From: Takakia lepidozioides
Taxonomy: Eukaryota; Streptophyta; Takakiopsida; Takakiales; Takakiaceae
Assembly (NCBI GenBank): GCA_030704615.1
Contig: CM060733.1
Location: 25,730,001-25,794,000 of the forward strand
Length of the DNA: 64,000 bases
Reading direction: 5' to 3'
Both the position numbers and the translations under genes were made by a program. Below, piece by piece: positions 19,570-31,121 of the stretch. Numbering within the stretch: position 1 is the first letter of the stretch; each line of letters opens with the position of its first letter. Below the pieces are notes generated by a model. The model worked only from the letters and a program-made list of their open reading frames with translations. It made no database searches and was not told the DNA's origin.

Positions 19570-19700
19570 GATGTGGCAGTTGAATGCCTGTTGAATTACA
19601 GAGAGAAGCAGAGACAAGTTTGTACAGAGACAAGTTGCATCGCAAAGCTTTCTTGAAAATTCTCATCCTCTCTCCCCAGCACATTTTGGAAGTCTTGGGA
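19570..19700 (+). other. Remnant of the family 5' intron upstream of gene C
   Basis: The sequence GCAGTTGAATGCCTGTTGAATTACAGAG-AGAAGCAGA-ACAAG matches the start of the family intron (AAG|GTGAATGCCTGTT...TTACAGCAGAAGCAGACAAG at 7862-7905), but the donor GT is TT. The exon that should precede it is not recognisable, so gene C has apparently lost its PDF first half. Confidence 0.5.
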
Positions 19701-19833
19701 GTAATCCAGCCTAGGAACTAGTCTGTGACAAATAGGTTGGGGTGTTTGCTAGACAAATTTAGGTTGTCATTGTTGGCTGCCACCAGCAGAGGGAGGATCT
19801 ATGCATTATTGGTGCTGAGCTGAAGGAGCAGGG

Positions 19834-22467
19834 ATGGAGTGCGGGTCCAGATTCATCGGAGGGCCAGATTTCAAGCACAAGATTACTTGTGAATCCCTGT
19901 GGATTGATAGCAATAAGAAACCTGCATGGGTAGATGGTCAACTGGAAGCAGCAGCAGCAGCACAGGTGATAAAATCAGGCACCGCCGCCATGACCACAGC
20001 TTCCAAAAGAGGACCAAGAGAGGGAATGCATAATACCTCTTCTGGCGCTTCTGGGTATGTGCGGATGCTATGTGAGGCAGGGCAACTGAAAGAGGCTCTA
20101 CAGATTCTAAACAAGGGAAGCATTTCAGCAGATTCAGATACTTATGTCTGTCTCTTGCGTAAGTGCATCCAGATGAAAAACCTGGAAGCCGGAAAGCAGG
20201 TGCATGCTCACATCATCCAAAGCAGATCCAAGCCAAATGTTTTTCTACACAACACGCTTGTCAACATGTATGTCAAGTGTGGGAGTATTGTCAATGCACA
20301 CCAGGTGTTCAACAAAATGCCTGAACGCGGTGTGATCACATGGAATATTATGATGACAGGATTTAACAAGCATGGGTGTGAGAAGAATGTTTTGGAGACA
20401 TATGAGCAAATGATAGGGGCAGGTGTGAAGCCCAACCACATCACATTTGTTTGTGTTTGCAACGCATGTGCGAGCCTGGCAGCCCTCGAAAAGGGCAAAG
20501 AGGTCCATGGTGACATCATCAAAGCAGGAATTGTACCAGATGTCATTCTGAACAATACCCTGGTGGACATGTATGCCAAAGGCGGGAGCATCAAGGATGC
20601 AAAGGGAGTATTCGACAATATGGCTGAACGAAATGTGGTGTCCTGGAGCACAATGATCGCAGGATATGCCCAGCATGGGTGCGGGATGGAGGCTTTGGAG
20701 ACATATGAGCAAATGATGCGAGAAGGGGTGAAGCCCAACCAGGTTACGTTTGTTTGCGTTTGCAATGCGTGCGCGAGCCTGGCAGCCCTGGAAAAGAGCA
20801 AAGAAGTCCATGGTGACATCATCAAAGCAGGTATTGTACCAGATGTCATTCTGAACAATACCCTGGTGGACATGTATGCCAAAGGCGGGAGTATCAAGGA
20901 TGCAAAGGGAGTTTTCGACAATATGGCTGAAAGAAATGTGGTGTCCTGGAGCACAATGATTGCAGGATATGCCGAGCATGGGTGCGGGAGGGAGGCTTTG
21001 GAGACATATGAGCAAATGATGTGGGAAGGGGTGAAGCCCAACCGGGTCACGTTCGTTTGTGTTTGCAATGCGTGTGCGAGCCTGGCAGCTCTAGAAAAGG
21101 GCAAAGAAGTCCATGGTGACATCATCAAAGCAGGAATTGTACCAGATGTCATTCTGAACACTGCACTGGTGGATATGTATGCAAAATGTGACAGCATCGA
21201 GGATGCAAAGGGAGTGTTTGATGAAATGGCTGAACGAAATGTGGTGTCCTGGAACGCGATGATTGCAGGATATGCTCAGCATGGGTACGGGATGGAGGCT
21301 TTGGAGACCTATGAGCAAATGATAAGGGAAGGGGTGAAGCCCGATCGGGTCACATTCGTTTGCATTTGCAATGCGTGTGCGAGCCTGGCAGCCCTGGAAA
21401 AGGCCAAAGAGGTCCATGGTGACATCATCAAAGCAGGAATTGTACCAGATGTCATTCTGAACAATACCCTGGTGGACATGTATGCCAAAGGCGGGAGCAT
21501 CAAGGATGCAAAGGGAGTGTTTGACGAAATGACAGAACGAGATATGGTGTCCTGGAGCGCGATGATCGCAGGATATGGCCAGCATGGTTGTCATAGGGAG
21601 GCTCTGCAACTATTTGAAGGAATGCAAAAGGAAGGCTTCAAGCCGGGTAGTATCACCTTTATATGTGTTCTCTCTGCATGCAGCCACGTTGGTCTACTGG
21701 ATGAAGGAAGACGCTACTTTGATTCCCTGAGTCAAGATCATGGTATCACTCCGACAGCAAAGCACTTTGGCTGCATGGTGGACCTTCTTGGACGTGCGGG
21801 GCGATTGGATGAGGCGGAGGACCTCATCAATAAAATGCCAATTAAACCAGATGCTGTGGTGTGGAAGGCCTTGCTTGGTGCCTGCAGAATCCATGGCAAT
21901 GTGGAGATGGCTGAACGGGCGGCAACATCTATTCTCAAGTGGGATGAACAGGATGCCGCAACTTATGTGCTGCTATCAAACATTTATGCCGCAGCTGGCA
22001 GGTGGGATGATACTGCAAGGGTGAGAAAAATGATGAAAGTCAGAGGGGTTAGAAAGGAGCCAGGTCACTGCTGCATTGAGGTCGGCAACAGGGTGCACAC
22101 CTTTGGTGTAGATGACAAATTGCATCCCAAAATTGAGGAAATCCATGCTGAGCTGAGAAGATTGTCTGGGCAGATGAAGGCGGCAGGGTATGTGCCTGAC
22201 ACGCGCTTTGTATTGCATGATGTGGGAGAGGAGCAAAAGGAATTTTCTCTTTGCCTCCACGGTGAGAAGCTGGCCATTGGTTTTGGACTGATCAGCACTG
22301 CCCCTGGGATGCCTCTCCGTCTGATCAAGAATCTTCGGGTGTGTGGTGACTGCCACACCGCCACCAAGTTCATCTCAAAGATTGTTGGCAGAGCAATTGT
22401 GGTAAGGGACGCTAACCGGTTTCACCACTTTGAAGATGGGGTTTGTTCTTGTGGGGATTACTGGTGA
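19834..22467 (+). CDS. PPR-DYW protein C (5 PLS modules, DYW)
   Basis: 877 residues from a genuine ATG at 19834. N terminus MECGSRFIGGPDFKHK...LWIDSNKKPAWVDGQLEA, i.e. the second half of the PDF motif only. Relative to the sister genes, two bases are missing between the acceptor-like CCAG and PDF, so the family splice would be out of frame and the local ATG is the best start. Five PLS modules, E1/E2 with PG box, then DYW with HGEKLAIGFGL (HxE kept), CGDCH and a CSCGDYW end. Modules 2-4 are nearly identical at DNA level, and several carry YAKGGS instead of YAKCGS. Predicted organellar C-to-U editing factor. Confidence 0.95.
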   Translation: MECGSRFIGGPDFKHKITCESLWIDSNKKPAWVDGQLEAAAAAQVIKSGTAAMTTASKRGPREGMHNTSSGASGYVRMLCEAGQLKEALQILNKGSISADSDTYVCLLRKCIQMKNLEAGKQVHAHIIQSRSKPNVFLHNTLVNMYVKCGSIVNAHQVFNKMPERGVITWNIMMTGFNKHGCEKNVLETYEQMIGAGVKPNHITFVCVCNACASLAALEKGKEVHGDIIKAGIVPDVILNNTLVDMYAKGGSIKDAKGVFDNMAERNVVSWSTMIAGYAQHGCGMEALETYEQMMREGVKPNQVTFVCVCNACASLAALEKSKEVHGDIIKAGIVPDVILNNTLVDMYAKGGSIKDAKGVFDNMAERNVVSWSTMIAGYAEHGCGREALETYEQMMWEGVKPNRVTFVCVCNACASLAALEKGKEVHGDIIKAGIVPDVILNTALVDMYAKCDSIEDAKGVFDEMAERNVVSWNAMIAGYAQHGYGMEALETYEQMIREGVKPDRVTFVCICNACASLAALEKAKEVHGDIIKAGIVPDVILNNTLVDMYAKGGSIKDAKGVFDEMTERDMVSWSAMIAGYGQHGCHREALQLFEGMQKEGFKPGSITFICVLSACSHVGLLDEGRRYFDSLSQDHGITPTAKHFGCMVDLLGRAGRLDEAEDLINKMPIKPDAVVWKALLGACRIHGNVEMAERAATSILKWDEQDAATYVLLSNIYAAAGRWDDTARVRKMMKVRGVRKEPGHCCIEVGNRVHTFGVDDKLHPKIEEIHAELRRLSGQMKAAGYVPDTRFVLHDVGEEQKEFSLCLHGEKLAIGFGLISTAPGMPLRLIKNLRVCGDCHTATKFISKIVGRAIVVRDANRFHHFEDGVCSCGDYW

Positions 22468-22889
22468 AACAATTTTTTCCCTGGAGGGGGTGGAAGTGTC
22501 TTGCTTCATTCATGATCTGCATAGCTAACTCAGGAAAATCATATCAGACTCACATGTAGTCAGTTTCCAACTGACCCCCTTCGACTCAGTGTCTCTTAGG
22601 GACAACAATGGCACATGATGCAGTAAAGAGAACGAGAGAGGGGTACTGTATACTCTCTCCTGCTGTACAGGAACCTGCCATGCAGATCATTTTTCATTTT
22701 GGTGACATTGAGCCTGAAAATTCTGTAAGGTTGTCTCAAGTAAACTGCTTTGCAATTGGTGAATGTTAGTCCAAATATAGGATTGCTGTACTAATCTTGC
22801 CAGCTCGAGGTGTCCACCTTCATGTGTCTCTATTCACAACCTAGGTTTCCCCAAGACATATAATGGGTTGTGGGTTCAGTGTTCAGTCA

Positions 22890-23085
22890 AATGAAAAGGG
22901 ATTTTCGTCCACCTCAAGAAAGGCCTGAATTGGAAACGATTGCTCCCAGTGTACACAGATACGGTAAATCACTCATATCACTTTTGTAGCCTATGACAGT
23001 ATCAGATTTTCTTAATTTTGTTCACCTATATCGCAAACCTGGAGGCGACAGCTCACAATTCAGGCCCTTACCAGAGGAGCGGGGG
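22890..23085. repeat. Two oppositely oriented SINE 3'-end fragments
   Basis: 22890-22945 (+; CAAGAAAGGCCTGAATTGG...TTGCTCCCAG) and 23025-23085 (-; CTGGAGGCGACAGCTCACAA, TTCAGGCCC) both match the 3' end of the tRNA-derived SINE at 41158-41376. The rest of 22468-23600 shows no gene. Confidence 0.6.
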
Positions 23086-23619
23086 GAAATAAGACCCTTC
23101 CATGTAAGCCAGAAGACACAGCAGACACCATCCCCAGACAGCCACAAGAAACAGATCCAGTATCAGATATAAGAGTTACCCGGAAATTCCATCAACTAAG
23201 CTCAACTCGACCCACTTCAAGGCGAAACTCGTGTCCAAGGCATTTTGGTTGGATTCAACTCGGGTCCAAACTCAAAACACCTGCCCAAATGCATGTACAG
23301 GGAGTTTTGTTGTGATAGGGATCTGGACAAGTGAGAGGCCCCAACATAAAGCACCTCAAAATTTTCCATAGTATATTTCTATGGCGATTATCAGGTAGAA
23401 TAGCACGGCTATGGCGATCAATACATTCCATGGCGCGTAAAGCACATGGCTTTGTAAAAATTGGGCGTCCCCCTCCACCTTCTGCCACAAAGCTTCCCCA
23501 GTGTCGGCTCACAGAACATGCACACTTCTGTTTACTGGGGGCTTTGAGAGTTGGGTACGAGTGGATCTTTGTGGGTCTGCGAGATTTGCATGTTACACTG
23601 GGTTTGCAAGCAGTGCAAG

Positions 23620-23682
23620 AATAGAGATGAGGAGAAGATTTGGAAGAAACATTGTTATTGCAGGGACAATCAGGGCAGAAAG
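23620..23682 (+). other. Degenerate PDF first-half exon upstream of gene D
   Basis: The frame reading CKNRDEEKIWKKHCY and CRDNQGRK ends AAG|GTGGTG in phase 0. It aligns with exon 3 of gene B (HRHDELWKDNN...CNNRGRK), with an internal deletion. It would join in phase 0 to GGGCAG|ATCCATT at 23809. Because gene D also has its own upstream ATG, use of this exon is uncertain. Confidence 0.4.
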
Positions 23683-23709
23683 GTGGTGCTGGTGTTTGTT
23701 AAGTAATTT

Positions 23710-26421
23710 ATGGCTTACCATTCTCAGCTCCTTCCGGCAATGGAGAGGATGTATGCACCTGTTGTTGTGGAGGCAGCTGAAGCAGGTAGGGATGGAGCGC
23801 GGGGGCAGATCCATTCCAGAGAACCAGATTTCCAGCACAACAGTAAAATCAAGGCTTTGTGGATTGATAGCGACAAGAAACCTCTATGGATGGATGGGCA
23901 ACTTGAAGCACAGACAGAACAGTTGCTTGAATCAGACACTTCAACTGTGGCGACTGCTTTTGTAACAGGAGCAAGAGCGGGAATCCACAAGAATTCTTCT
24001 AGCTCTAGTAGGGATGTGAGGGCACTATGTAAGTCAGGACGAGTGAAAGATGCATTGCACATTTTGAATCAAGGGCGCATTTCTGTAGACTGCGGTTCTT
24101 ATGTCTGTCTTTTGCAAGAGTGTATCAAGATGAAAGGCCTAGCAGAGGGAAAGCAGGTTCATGCCCACATAATCCAAAGCGGACTCAAGCCGAACCTCTG
24201 TCTACTTAACACCCTCATTGACATGCATGCCAAGTGCGGGAGTGTTGAAGATGCACGCCTGGTGTTTAACGAAATGCGTGAACGAGATCTGTACTCCTGG
24301 AATATAATGGTGGCAGGATATGCCAAGCACGGGTGTGGAAAGGAGGCTTTAGAAACTTATGAGCAAATGATTCGGGAAGGTGTGACACCTAATAAGATCA
24401 CCTTTGTCTCCATTCTCAAAGCTTGTGCCAGTATGGCGGTCTTGGAAAAGGGCAAAGAGGTCCATGCAGACATCATGAAGGCTGGAATTGTTGCAGATGT
24501 CATTCTGGACACTGCCCTTGTCGACATGTATGCCAAATGTGGGAGCATAAACAATGCAAGTCGAGTGTTTAACAATATGTCCCAGCGAAATGTGGTCTCA
24601 TGGAATGCGATGATAGCAGGATATGCGAAGCATGGGTGTGGTAGTGAGGTTTTGAAAGCCTATGACCAAATGGTACTGGAAGGGATGACACCCAACCACG
24701 GAACATTCGTTTGCATTCTGAAGGCTTGTGCCAGCCTTGCTTTCCTTGAAAAGGGCACAGAGGTCCATACTGATATCCTGAAAGCCAGAATTGCACCAGA
24801 CGTCATTTTGGACACTGCCCTGGTTGACATGTATGCCAAATGCGGGAGTATGAAAGATGCAATTCGAGTGTTTGACAATATGGCACAACGAAATGTGGTT
24901 TCCTGGAACGCAATGATCACAGGGTATGCCCAGAATGGGTGTGGTAGAGAGGCTTTGGAGACATATGAGCAAATGATATGGGGAAGGTTGAGACCCAGCA
25001 ATGTCACATTCATTTGTGTTCTCAAGGCTTGTGCCAGCCTGTCAGCCCTGGAGAAGGGCAGAGAGGTCCATGCTACCATCATCAAAGCTGGAATTGTTCC
25101 AGATATAGTTCTGGAGAATGCCCTGATCAATATGTATTCAAAATGTGGGAGCATGATTGATGCGAATCGTTTGTTTGAAAATATGGTCCAACGCAATGTG
25201 ATCTCATGGACTGCTATAATTGCAGGATATGCCCAGCATGGGTGTGGTAGGGAGGCTCTGGAGGCCTATGGTCGAATGATAAAGGAAAGCGTGATGCCCA
25301 ATCACATTACATTTGTTTGCGTTCTCAATGCTTGTGCCAGCCTGGCAGCACTGGAAAAGGGCAAAGGGGTCCATGCTGACATCATGTACACTGGAATTGT
25401 GCCAGATCTCATTCTGGACGCTGCCCTGTTAAACATGTATGCCAAATGCGGGAGCATAAATGACGCAAATCAGGTATTTCAGAATATGGCTGAACGGGAT
25501 GTGGTCTCATGGAACACAATGATTGCAGCATATTCCCAGCATGGGTGTGGTAGGAAGGCCCTGGATTTACTTAGACAAATGCAACAGGAAGGGTTCAAGC
25601 CAAATGGTATAACCTTTGTATGTGTTCTCTCCGCATGTAGTCATGTGGGCCTTGTGGATGAAGGCAGACACTATTGGGATTCACTGACTCGAGATCATGG
25701 CGTCACTCCTACAGGGGAGCATTTCTGCTGCATGGTGGACATTCTTGGTCGTGCAGGGCACTTACATGAGGCAGAGGACCTCATCAACAAAATGTCAACC
25801 CCTCCGGATGCTGTAGTGTGGAGGGCCTTGCTTGGTGCCTGCAGAATTCATGGCAACGTTGAGGTGGCAGAACGTGCAGCAAAATGCATTCTCAAGTGGG
25901 ATCGACAGGACGGTGCAACTTATGTGCTGCTGTCCAACATCTATGCTGCAGCTGGCATGTGGGACGATACAGCGAAGGTTAGAAAAATGATGAAGGTTAG
26001 AGGTGTGAGAAAGGACCCAGGTTGCAGCTACATTGAGGTTGACAACAGCGTGCATACATTTGTTGTAGATGACAAATCCCATCCCCAAATTGAGGACATC
26101 CATACCAAGTTAAAAAAGTTGTCTAGGCAGATGAAGGAGGCTGGGTATGTGCCTGACACACGGTTTGTATTGCATGACGTGGAGAACCAAAAGGAATTCT
26201 CTCTCTGCCACCACAGTGAGAAGCTGGCCATTGCTTTTGGGCTGATTAGCACATCCCCGGGGACGCCTCTCCGTATTATGAAGAACCTCCGAGTGTGTGG
26301 TGACTGCCACACAGCCACCAAATTTATCTCAAAGATTGTCATGCGAGCAATTGTTGTACGAGATGCCAGCCGTTTTCACCATTTCCAAGAAGGGGCATGT
26401 TCTTGTGGGGATTACTGGTGA
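23710..26421 (+). CDS. PPR-DYW protein D (5 PLS modules, DYW)
   Basis: 903 codons from ATG 23710. The alternative start is by splicing at GGGCAG|ATC, 23808/23809, giving 870 residues from this exon. The PDF second half reads HSREPDFQHNSKIKALWIDS, DKKPLWMDGQLEA. Five PLS modules, E1/E2 with PG box (RKDPGCSYIEVDNSVHTF), DYW domain with HSEKLA and CGDCH, ending GACSCGDYW. The N-terminal 33 residues of the ATG version cover the region that is intronic in A, B and E. Here it happens to be open, so either start is possible. Expected to act in RNA editing in mitochondria or plastids. Confidence 0.94.
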   Translation: MAYHSQLLPAMERMYAPVVVEAAEAGRDGARGQIHSREPDFQHNSKIKALWIDSDKKPLWMDGQLEAQTEQLLESDTSTVATAFVTGARAGIHKNSSSSSRDVRALCKSGRVKDALHILNQGRISVDCGSYVCLLQECIKMKGLAEGKQVHAHIIQSGLKPNLCLLNTLIDMHAKCGSVEDARLVFNEMRERDLYSWNIMVAGYAKHGCGKEALETYEQMIREGVTPNKITFVSILKACASMAVLEKGKEVHADIMKAGIVADVILDTALVDMYAKCGSINNASRVFNNMSQRNVVSWNAMIAGYAKHGCGSEVLKAYDQMVLEGMTPNHGTFVCILKACASLAFLEKGTEVHTDILKARIAPDVILDTALVDMYAKCGSMKDAIRVFDNMAQRNVVSWNAMITGYAQNGCGREALETYEQMIWGRLRPSNVTFICVLKACASLSALEKGREVHATIIKAGIVPDIVLENALINMYSKCGSMIDANRLFENMVQRNVISWTAIIAGYAQHGCGREALEAYGRMIKESVMPNHITFVCVLNACASLAALEKGKGVHADIMYTGIVPDLILDAALLNMYAKCGSINDANQVFQNMAERDVVSWNTMIAAYSQHGCGRKALDLLRQMQQEGFKPNGITFVCVLSACSHVGLVDEGRHYWDSLTRDHGVTPTGEHFCCMVDILGRAGHLHEAEDLINKMSTPPDAVVWRALLGACRIHGNVEVAERAAKCILKWDRQDGATYVLLSNIYAAAGMWDDTAKVRKMMKVRGVRKDPGCSYIEVDNSVHTFVVDDKSHPQIEDIHTKLKKLSRQMKEAGYVPDTRFVLHDVENQKEFSLCHHSEKLAIAFGLISTSPGTPLRIMKNLRVCGDCHTATKFISKIVMRAIVVRDASRFHHFQEGACSCGDYW

Positions 26422-26584
26422 AGCAAGCTGCGTGCCTACAAGACATGTAAAGAATTCTGTTGCCTGAAACATGAGGGTCGGAAGGTGATAAGTGAAAAGA
26501 AAGATCATAACTCTATTCAAAATAGTTGAAGCAATCATCTCTTTCTTTCAATTTGATTTTGAAAATAATGCTTAGCAGCATAGA

Positions 26585-26645
26585 GGGCCCTCCACAAGCA
26601 GCCCAAAACCAACTATTGCTCAAAGGATTGTCCAAGAGTCAGTGC
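26585..26645 (-). mobile_element. 3' tail stub of LINE family 2
   Basis: Reverse complement contains GAGCAATAGTTGGTTTTGGG-CTGCTTGTGGAGGGCCCTCT, matching the tails at 1110-1165 and 2790-2830. Located 160 bp downstream of gene D. Confidence 0.55.
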
Positions 26646-26649
26646 CTAA

Positions 26650-29380
26650 TAGCTCTCTCTGGTCCTCATTATGAAGTATCATTTCATTTCTGGCGGCCAT
26701 TTGCGGACTCTAAAGTTTACTGGTCTTGCTTGCTTTCCCATACGCTCTGTTGGCTTTTCATGGATGTTATAAAGCTCCTATCTTAATTTTTTGGGGGCAT
26801 TCAGCTCTCTTTTGGTCCCATATGCCCTAAGGGCCTCTCTCAGATTGTAGTTTTCATAGCTGTTCAGACCAAGTGCTTAGGAAGAAACACTGTCATGGTG
26901 ATGCAGTTGTTGAGTACCAAGAGTGGCCACATAGCTGTGGCTGCGGGTGTTATACTGGCATGAGTTCAATCTTTGTCTCTCGGTAATAACTCATCCTTCT
27001 GTGATCTGTAGTCATCTTGAAGAACTATATTGGAGAAAATTTCTGCCAGCATTGCTGATCATTTTATTGCAATTATTGTTCTGGTTATGCATTTAACTGC
27101 CCTTTCTATACGAGATTAGAGTATCGTTGGCATCTTTCAATCGATGTGCTTGTCATGCTTCTATATCTCAGGTCATTTTACGTGGAAGCCTGTCAGTTGG
27201 GCATTAGTGCCCTGCATATGCCTAGGAGACAAGGATGGGCAAAGTTATCCACAATGCTCTGGAGGCCTCCCTTGTGCTCGAAGTAAGTATTCAATCTTCC
27301 CCTCCATGTCTAGTTGCCGTCCCTTGAATACAGCCAGCGTAAAGGGTATGCAGATATAGCACTCTCAACGGCATGTACAGATTGTGAGGCACTGATAGCA
27401 AGAGGTGTGGGCATACATGAAGTGGGGATTATCAGCCGTTACTTCATTCAGCAAGGCACAGCAGAAAAGGGCCTCAGTGCAGAAGTGCAAATGTTCAATC
27501 AGGTTCTATACTCAGACGGGTGTACGTTCTTCGCTGTCCATCTGTTCGATCATTAAATGGAGTACCATAGTTATCAATTCGCTGTAGCAAACTGACTTTC
27601 TGTCATGGTTTCCACTGTGAGCAAGTTGGAACTAAGCATGAAAAGCACCACTCCTGTTGTCATTAAAGTGCCCATTTGTCATCCCTAGTTTCCTTCTCCT
27701 AATTTCTGCAGTTATGGAACTTCCACCTCGATAGTTGGGGGTGGCAAAGCAAGTTTCACTCTCTTCTAGGACATGAACAAGTTGGCCACTCTTCCCTGAT
27801 CCTTAGGCAAATGTGTCTGGTGATTCAGCTGACAGTGGTAGAACCAGTGTAATGAATTCCCTTGTTATCTGGGGTTGGACAACAGAAATTCTTTTGGCAA
27901 TAGCAAGGGAGTGTGGCACGGTTGAGACAAGGAGTGTATGCTGGTGTCCTTTGTTAGGTCCAACAGACAGCGGCAGCACATGGGTTCCTTGCTGGGAGAT
28001 TGGCATTGCATTGTTGTTGCCATAACACGTGCCAAGGTAAAAGATAGGTCGTACTATACCAAGTTTTGCTCACTACTGTAAATAGTACCGAGACAGATAA
28101 GACTCTTGACACTGGAGAGGTATAGATTGTGCAAGGTAAACCTTTTTAATTGTCATTCAGCATCAGTTACTTCTTCCTGGTAGTCAAATACCAGTCTTGA
28201 ACTTGTTGGGAACCAATATGTCTGCAGAAAAAGTTGGTGATGATTGACTCTCGGGGAACTTTCTCGACAACACCTTTGCTTGGTCTCCTTGTGAAGCAGG
28301 TGGGAGTTGTACTATGGACACCTTATCCAGTTTTAGCATCTGGGGTCTTCCCTCTTATAGCAATACTACAGATTTAACTTCTTCTCACATGACTTATATA
28401 CCAAGAGTGACTAATATACCTGATAGACAACTGAGGATTGCATGTATTTGATGTACAGGGTCATGGAGTCATGTCCTTAGACCTCAAGTAACTGAAAGCT
28501 TATGAAGTCATGGAGTGGAGGGTCGGTAATGTAAGGGGTTGGCTGCACCAACTGTTTGAAGGAGCGGGTGGGCTGTTGCAGTTGCCTCCACATGCAGTCA
28601 ACTCTCTGTGGAACTTGAAGGGCTGTTCTGGCTGTAATCTGCCAGGGACAAGCTAACAAGCAATTCCCATACCAAATATCCGACTCTCAATTGACACTTT
28701 ACAAATGGCAAACCTGTCCCTAGCTGTCAGTTGGAAGTGCCAGTTTGAATGCTCCTCTGGTCAGAGGTGACCTGTCACAGAATAGTGCACGGCGTAAATG
28801 ACATCCTCCGCCTCACATTCTCATGGTCCCTTATGCTCTGTATGTAAACTACGGCAACAGATCATCCAATCAAGACTTTTGCAAATCAAGCTGGAATGCC
28901 ATAAGATCAATTGAGATTGAGATGGCAATATAGATGCATCCAACAGTGGTGACAGGTATTAGTCAGGACCGGAGGTTGCAACTCCCCTAGGACCAGCTAC
29001 ACAATGCTTTGTGGGGAAGGGGTCCTGAATCATTCTTCCTTTTGTCACAGGACATAATTTTTAGAAGAGTAGCTTTTCTGGGATTCTAGCTCACTAAGAA
29101 TTCAAGTTCAAGTGGCCCTGTCTGGGCCCCCCCCCCCATCTTTGATGTATAGCCTTCTGGCTTTCCCCTGGGTTCCGGAGTACAAATTTTAAAGGGCTTG
29201 CCTCCTTTACTTGTAGGGGGGGTTGTGCGGAGGAATTACAAATCAACTTCGAGCATGGTTCCATCTTTGGTTGGGTGTTTGTGCCTCGCCGGTGCATCAC
29301 CTGGTGATCCTTCAATATGTTCTTCTAACTGTCCGTTGTGGGCTATGCGATGAGCAAAGGACAGACAAGCTCTGAAAGGA
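26650..29380. other. 2.7 kb without a recognised gene
   Basis: Only short frames. One at 27314-27556 (+) looks coding-like (EYSQRKGYADIALSTACTDC, EALIARGVGIHEVGII) but has no ATG and no homologue that I recognise. A run of 11 or more C at about 29129-29140 is a simple repeat. Confidence 0.4.
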
Positions 29381-29389
29381 TTATCTTTC

Positions 29390-30140
29390 AAGTCCCCCCC
29401 CAATTGTGGCAAGGGGGCCAAAGATGAATGCCTGTTATGTCACCTACAGCAAAAGCAAACAATAATATGCATTAGACTCTATGTGTCAGTCACCTCCATT
29501 TTGGGGTGAGGGGGAGGATAATGGCATGTTGTTGTGGAGGCGTGGATGGCAGAACAAGCTAGGGCTACAGTGTGGGTGCAGATCCATCCAAGAGCACCGA
29601 CTCAAGAGAACCACGAGTCGACTGACAAGCTACAGCAAGCCGCCATGAACTGTAAGCAGGGGCAAGCACAGTCTGTCGCACTCGCACTGCCATGACTGCT
29701 TTTAAGAGGACCGTGGTGGGAAGGCCAGCAAACGATGCAGTAAAAGGGTGAAATCCAATCAGTCACAAACGCCTGTGTTGTCTATGCTTGAGCCGGAGTG
29801 GATGCCCTAGAGGATGGCAAAGAGGTCGACGGAACTGAAATGTGCGACAAGTATGCACGAGTGGGTGTACATGAGCAACTCGAGTGTTTGCCAACAGACA
29901 TAGCCCAACGAAACCTCGAGTCCGATTGTCGCAGACTGGGTGCGCTCAGTATCGCTGTGGTAGGCCCATCATAGCAAGGCTGTGGAGACTGGAGACGACA
30001 CAAGGGCGTGGAGATCAAAGAGAAATGATAGTCAAGTGTGACGCCCAGCCTGGCGGTCCCAGAGAAAGGCAAAGATCCACAAGATCCAGCCTTCACTATG
30101 TCTTCATATCCATGCAAACCAGACTGATCCAAGGAGATAA
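29390..30140 (+). pseudogene. Severely decayed PPR gene with its 5' intron
   Basis: Collinear but heavily mutated homology to the PPR family. 29395-29435 is the PDF first half with a mutated donor (AAAG|ATGAATGCC). 29445-29560 is the family intron (CTACAGCAAAAGCAAACAA...). 29560-29720 is the PDF second half and N-terminal region (GTGGGTGCAGATCCATCCAA; CTGCTTTTAAGAGGACCG). 29730-30100 holds fragments of PLS modules (GGATGCCCTAGAGGATGGCA; ATAGCCCAACGAAACCTCGA; CAGCCTGGCGGTCCCAGAGA). Frames are broken throughout. Retention of the intron shows it arose by DNA duplication, not retroposition. Confidence 0.75.
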
Positions 30141-30149
30141 GCCATCATC

Positions 30150-31115
30150 TAGATCTGTCTTCCAATGATTGACATTGCGTTGCGAACCCCCAGTGTTTTA
30201 CTGTTGTAACCATCCAAGGTTGGCAGTAATAGTCCGATGATGAGTCCTTCGCTTCATAATGATTTTGCGTTGGAAGAGATCTTTATGGTAGGCAACCGAC
30301 TGGCCCCACCAAGATAACTTGGCTTCTCGGTCTGAGGTTGGTGGGCTCGCTTCAAATCTTCATATTCCTCAAAAGCGAGCTCCAACATGGGGTTTCATTA
30401 CACAAAGTGTGTCCCAGTAGCCACTACAGAAAACAACATCAAAGAATATGACCCTAGAGTTTCTAAGCCAGCAACCAGCAAGGACAAGGCAGTGCTGGTT
30501 GGCTGGTGAACCATTTAGAGAGAGGCATTGCCATTACCGACTTCCATCTCTACTAGAAAGTATACCCAAATGCAGGTGCAAATTCGATAAGATTGCAGAG
30601 CCTCATCTGTGACGCATCTTTGCCTCATCTTACAACTTCCACCTTGGACCATGGAGCAAGTGCACCATCTTTACAAGTTTTGACATGACACGGGGGATAT
30701 TTGACTCTAAAAGTGGAACGTGACAGACACAGGTACTGCATAAAACACCGGCTTATGAGACATTTTGGGGGCCGTAATAAAGCTGTTAAAGTGACAGAAT
30801 CATCAAGTGTCTTGCGCTTGCACAAGTGAATTCTTGCCTCAACAGAAACATATGGTTTTCATAGGACCTTACACCTATCACCACACACTTACCCTGTCAT
30901 TGCACACCTGGCCTAGGACTTCCTTTCCTATCCAGCATGCAGGAATTGGAAGAAAGAAGAAGCTCGATAGTATATTGAAAAGGGCCTTTCTAGGCCAATT
31001 TTCCTGAAAGTCCCCTACATTCCTCATCAGAACCATTGAGCATAGCAGAAGCCAGAAAGACTTGATATTTCCCAAACGTCCAGAGCTGCGCACCATTGAT
31101 GGCTCAGAAAAACAA
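30150..31115. other. Intergenic; downstream flank of SKP1
   Basis: No gene or repeat recognised apart from the probable 3' untranslated region of SKP1 (minus strand) at its right end. Confidence 0.4.
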
Positions 31116-31121
31116 AGACCA

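Noticed and set aside
20208-21197. Long antisense open frames through the PPR genes (for example 329 codons on the minus strand in gene C)
   Set aside because: They mirror the 303-bp module periodicity of the sense PPR coding sequence and show no independent domain, so they are shadows.
27314-27556. Possible small protein gene
   Set aside because: No ATG, no recognised domain, and the preceding GT...AG interval is only about 30 bp, too short for an intron.
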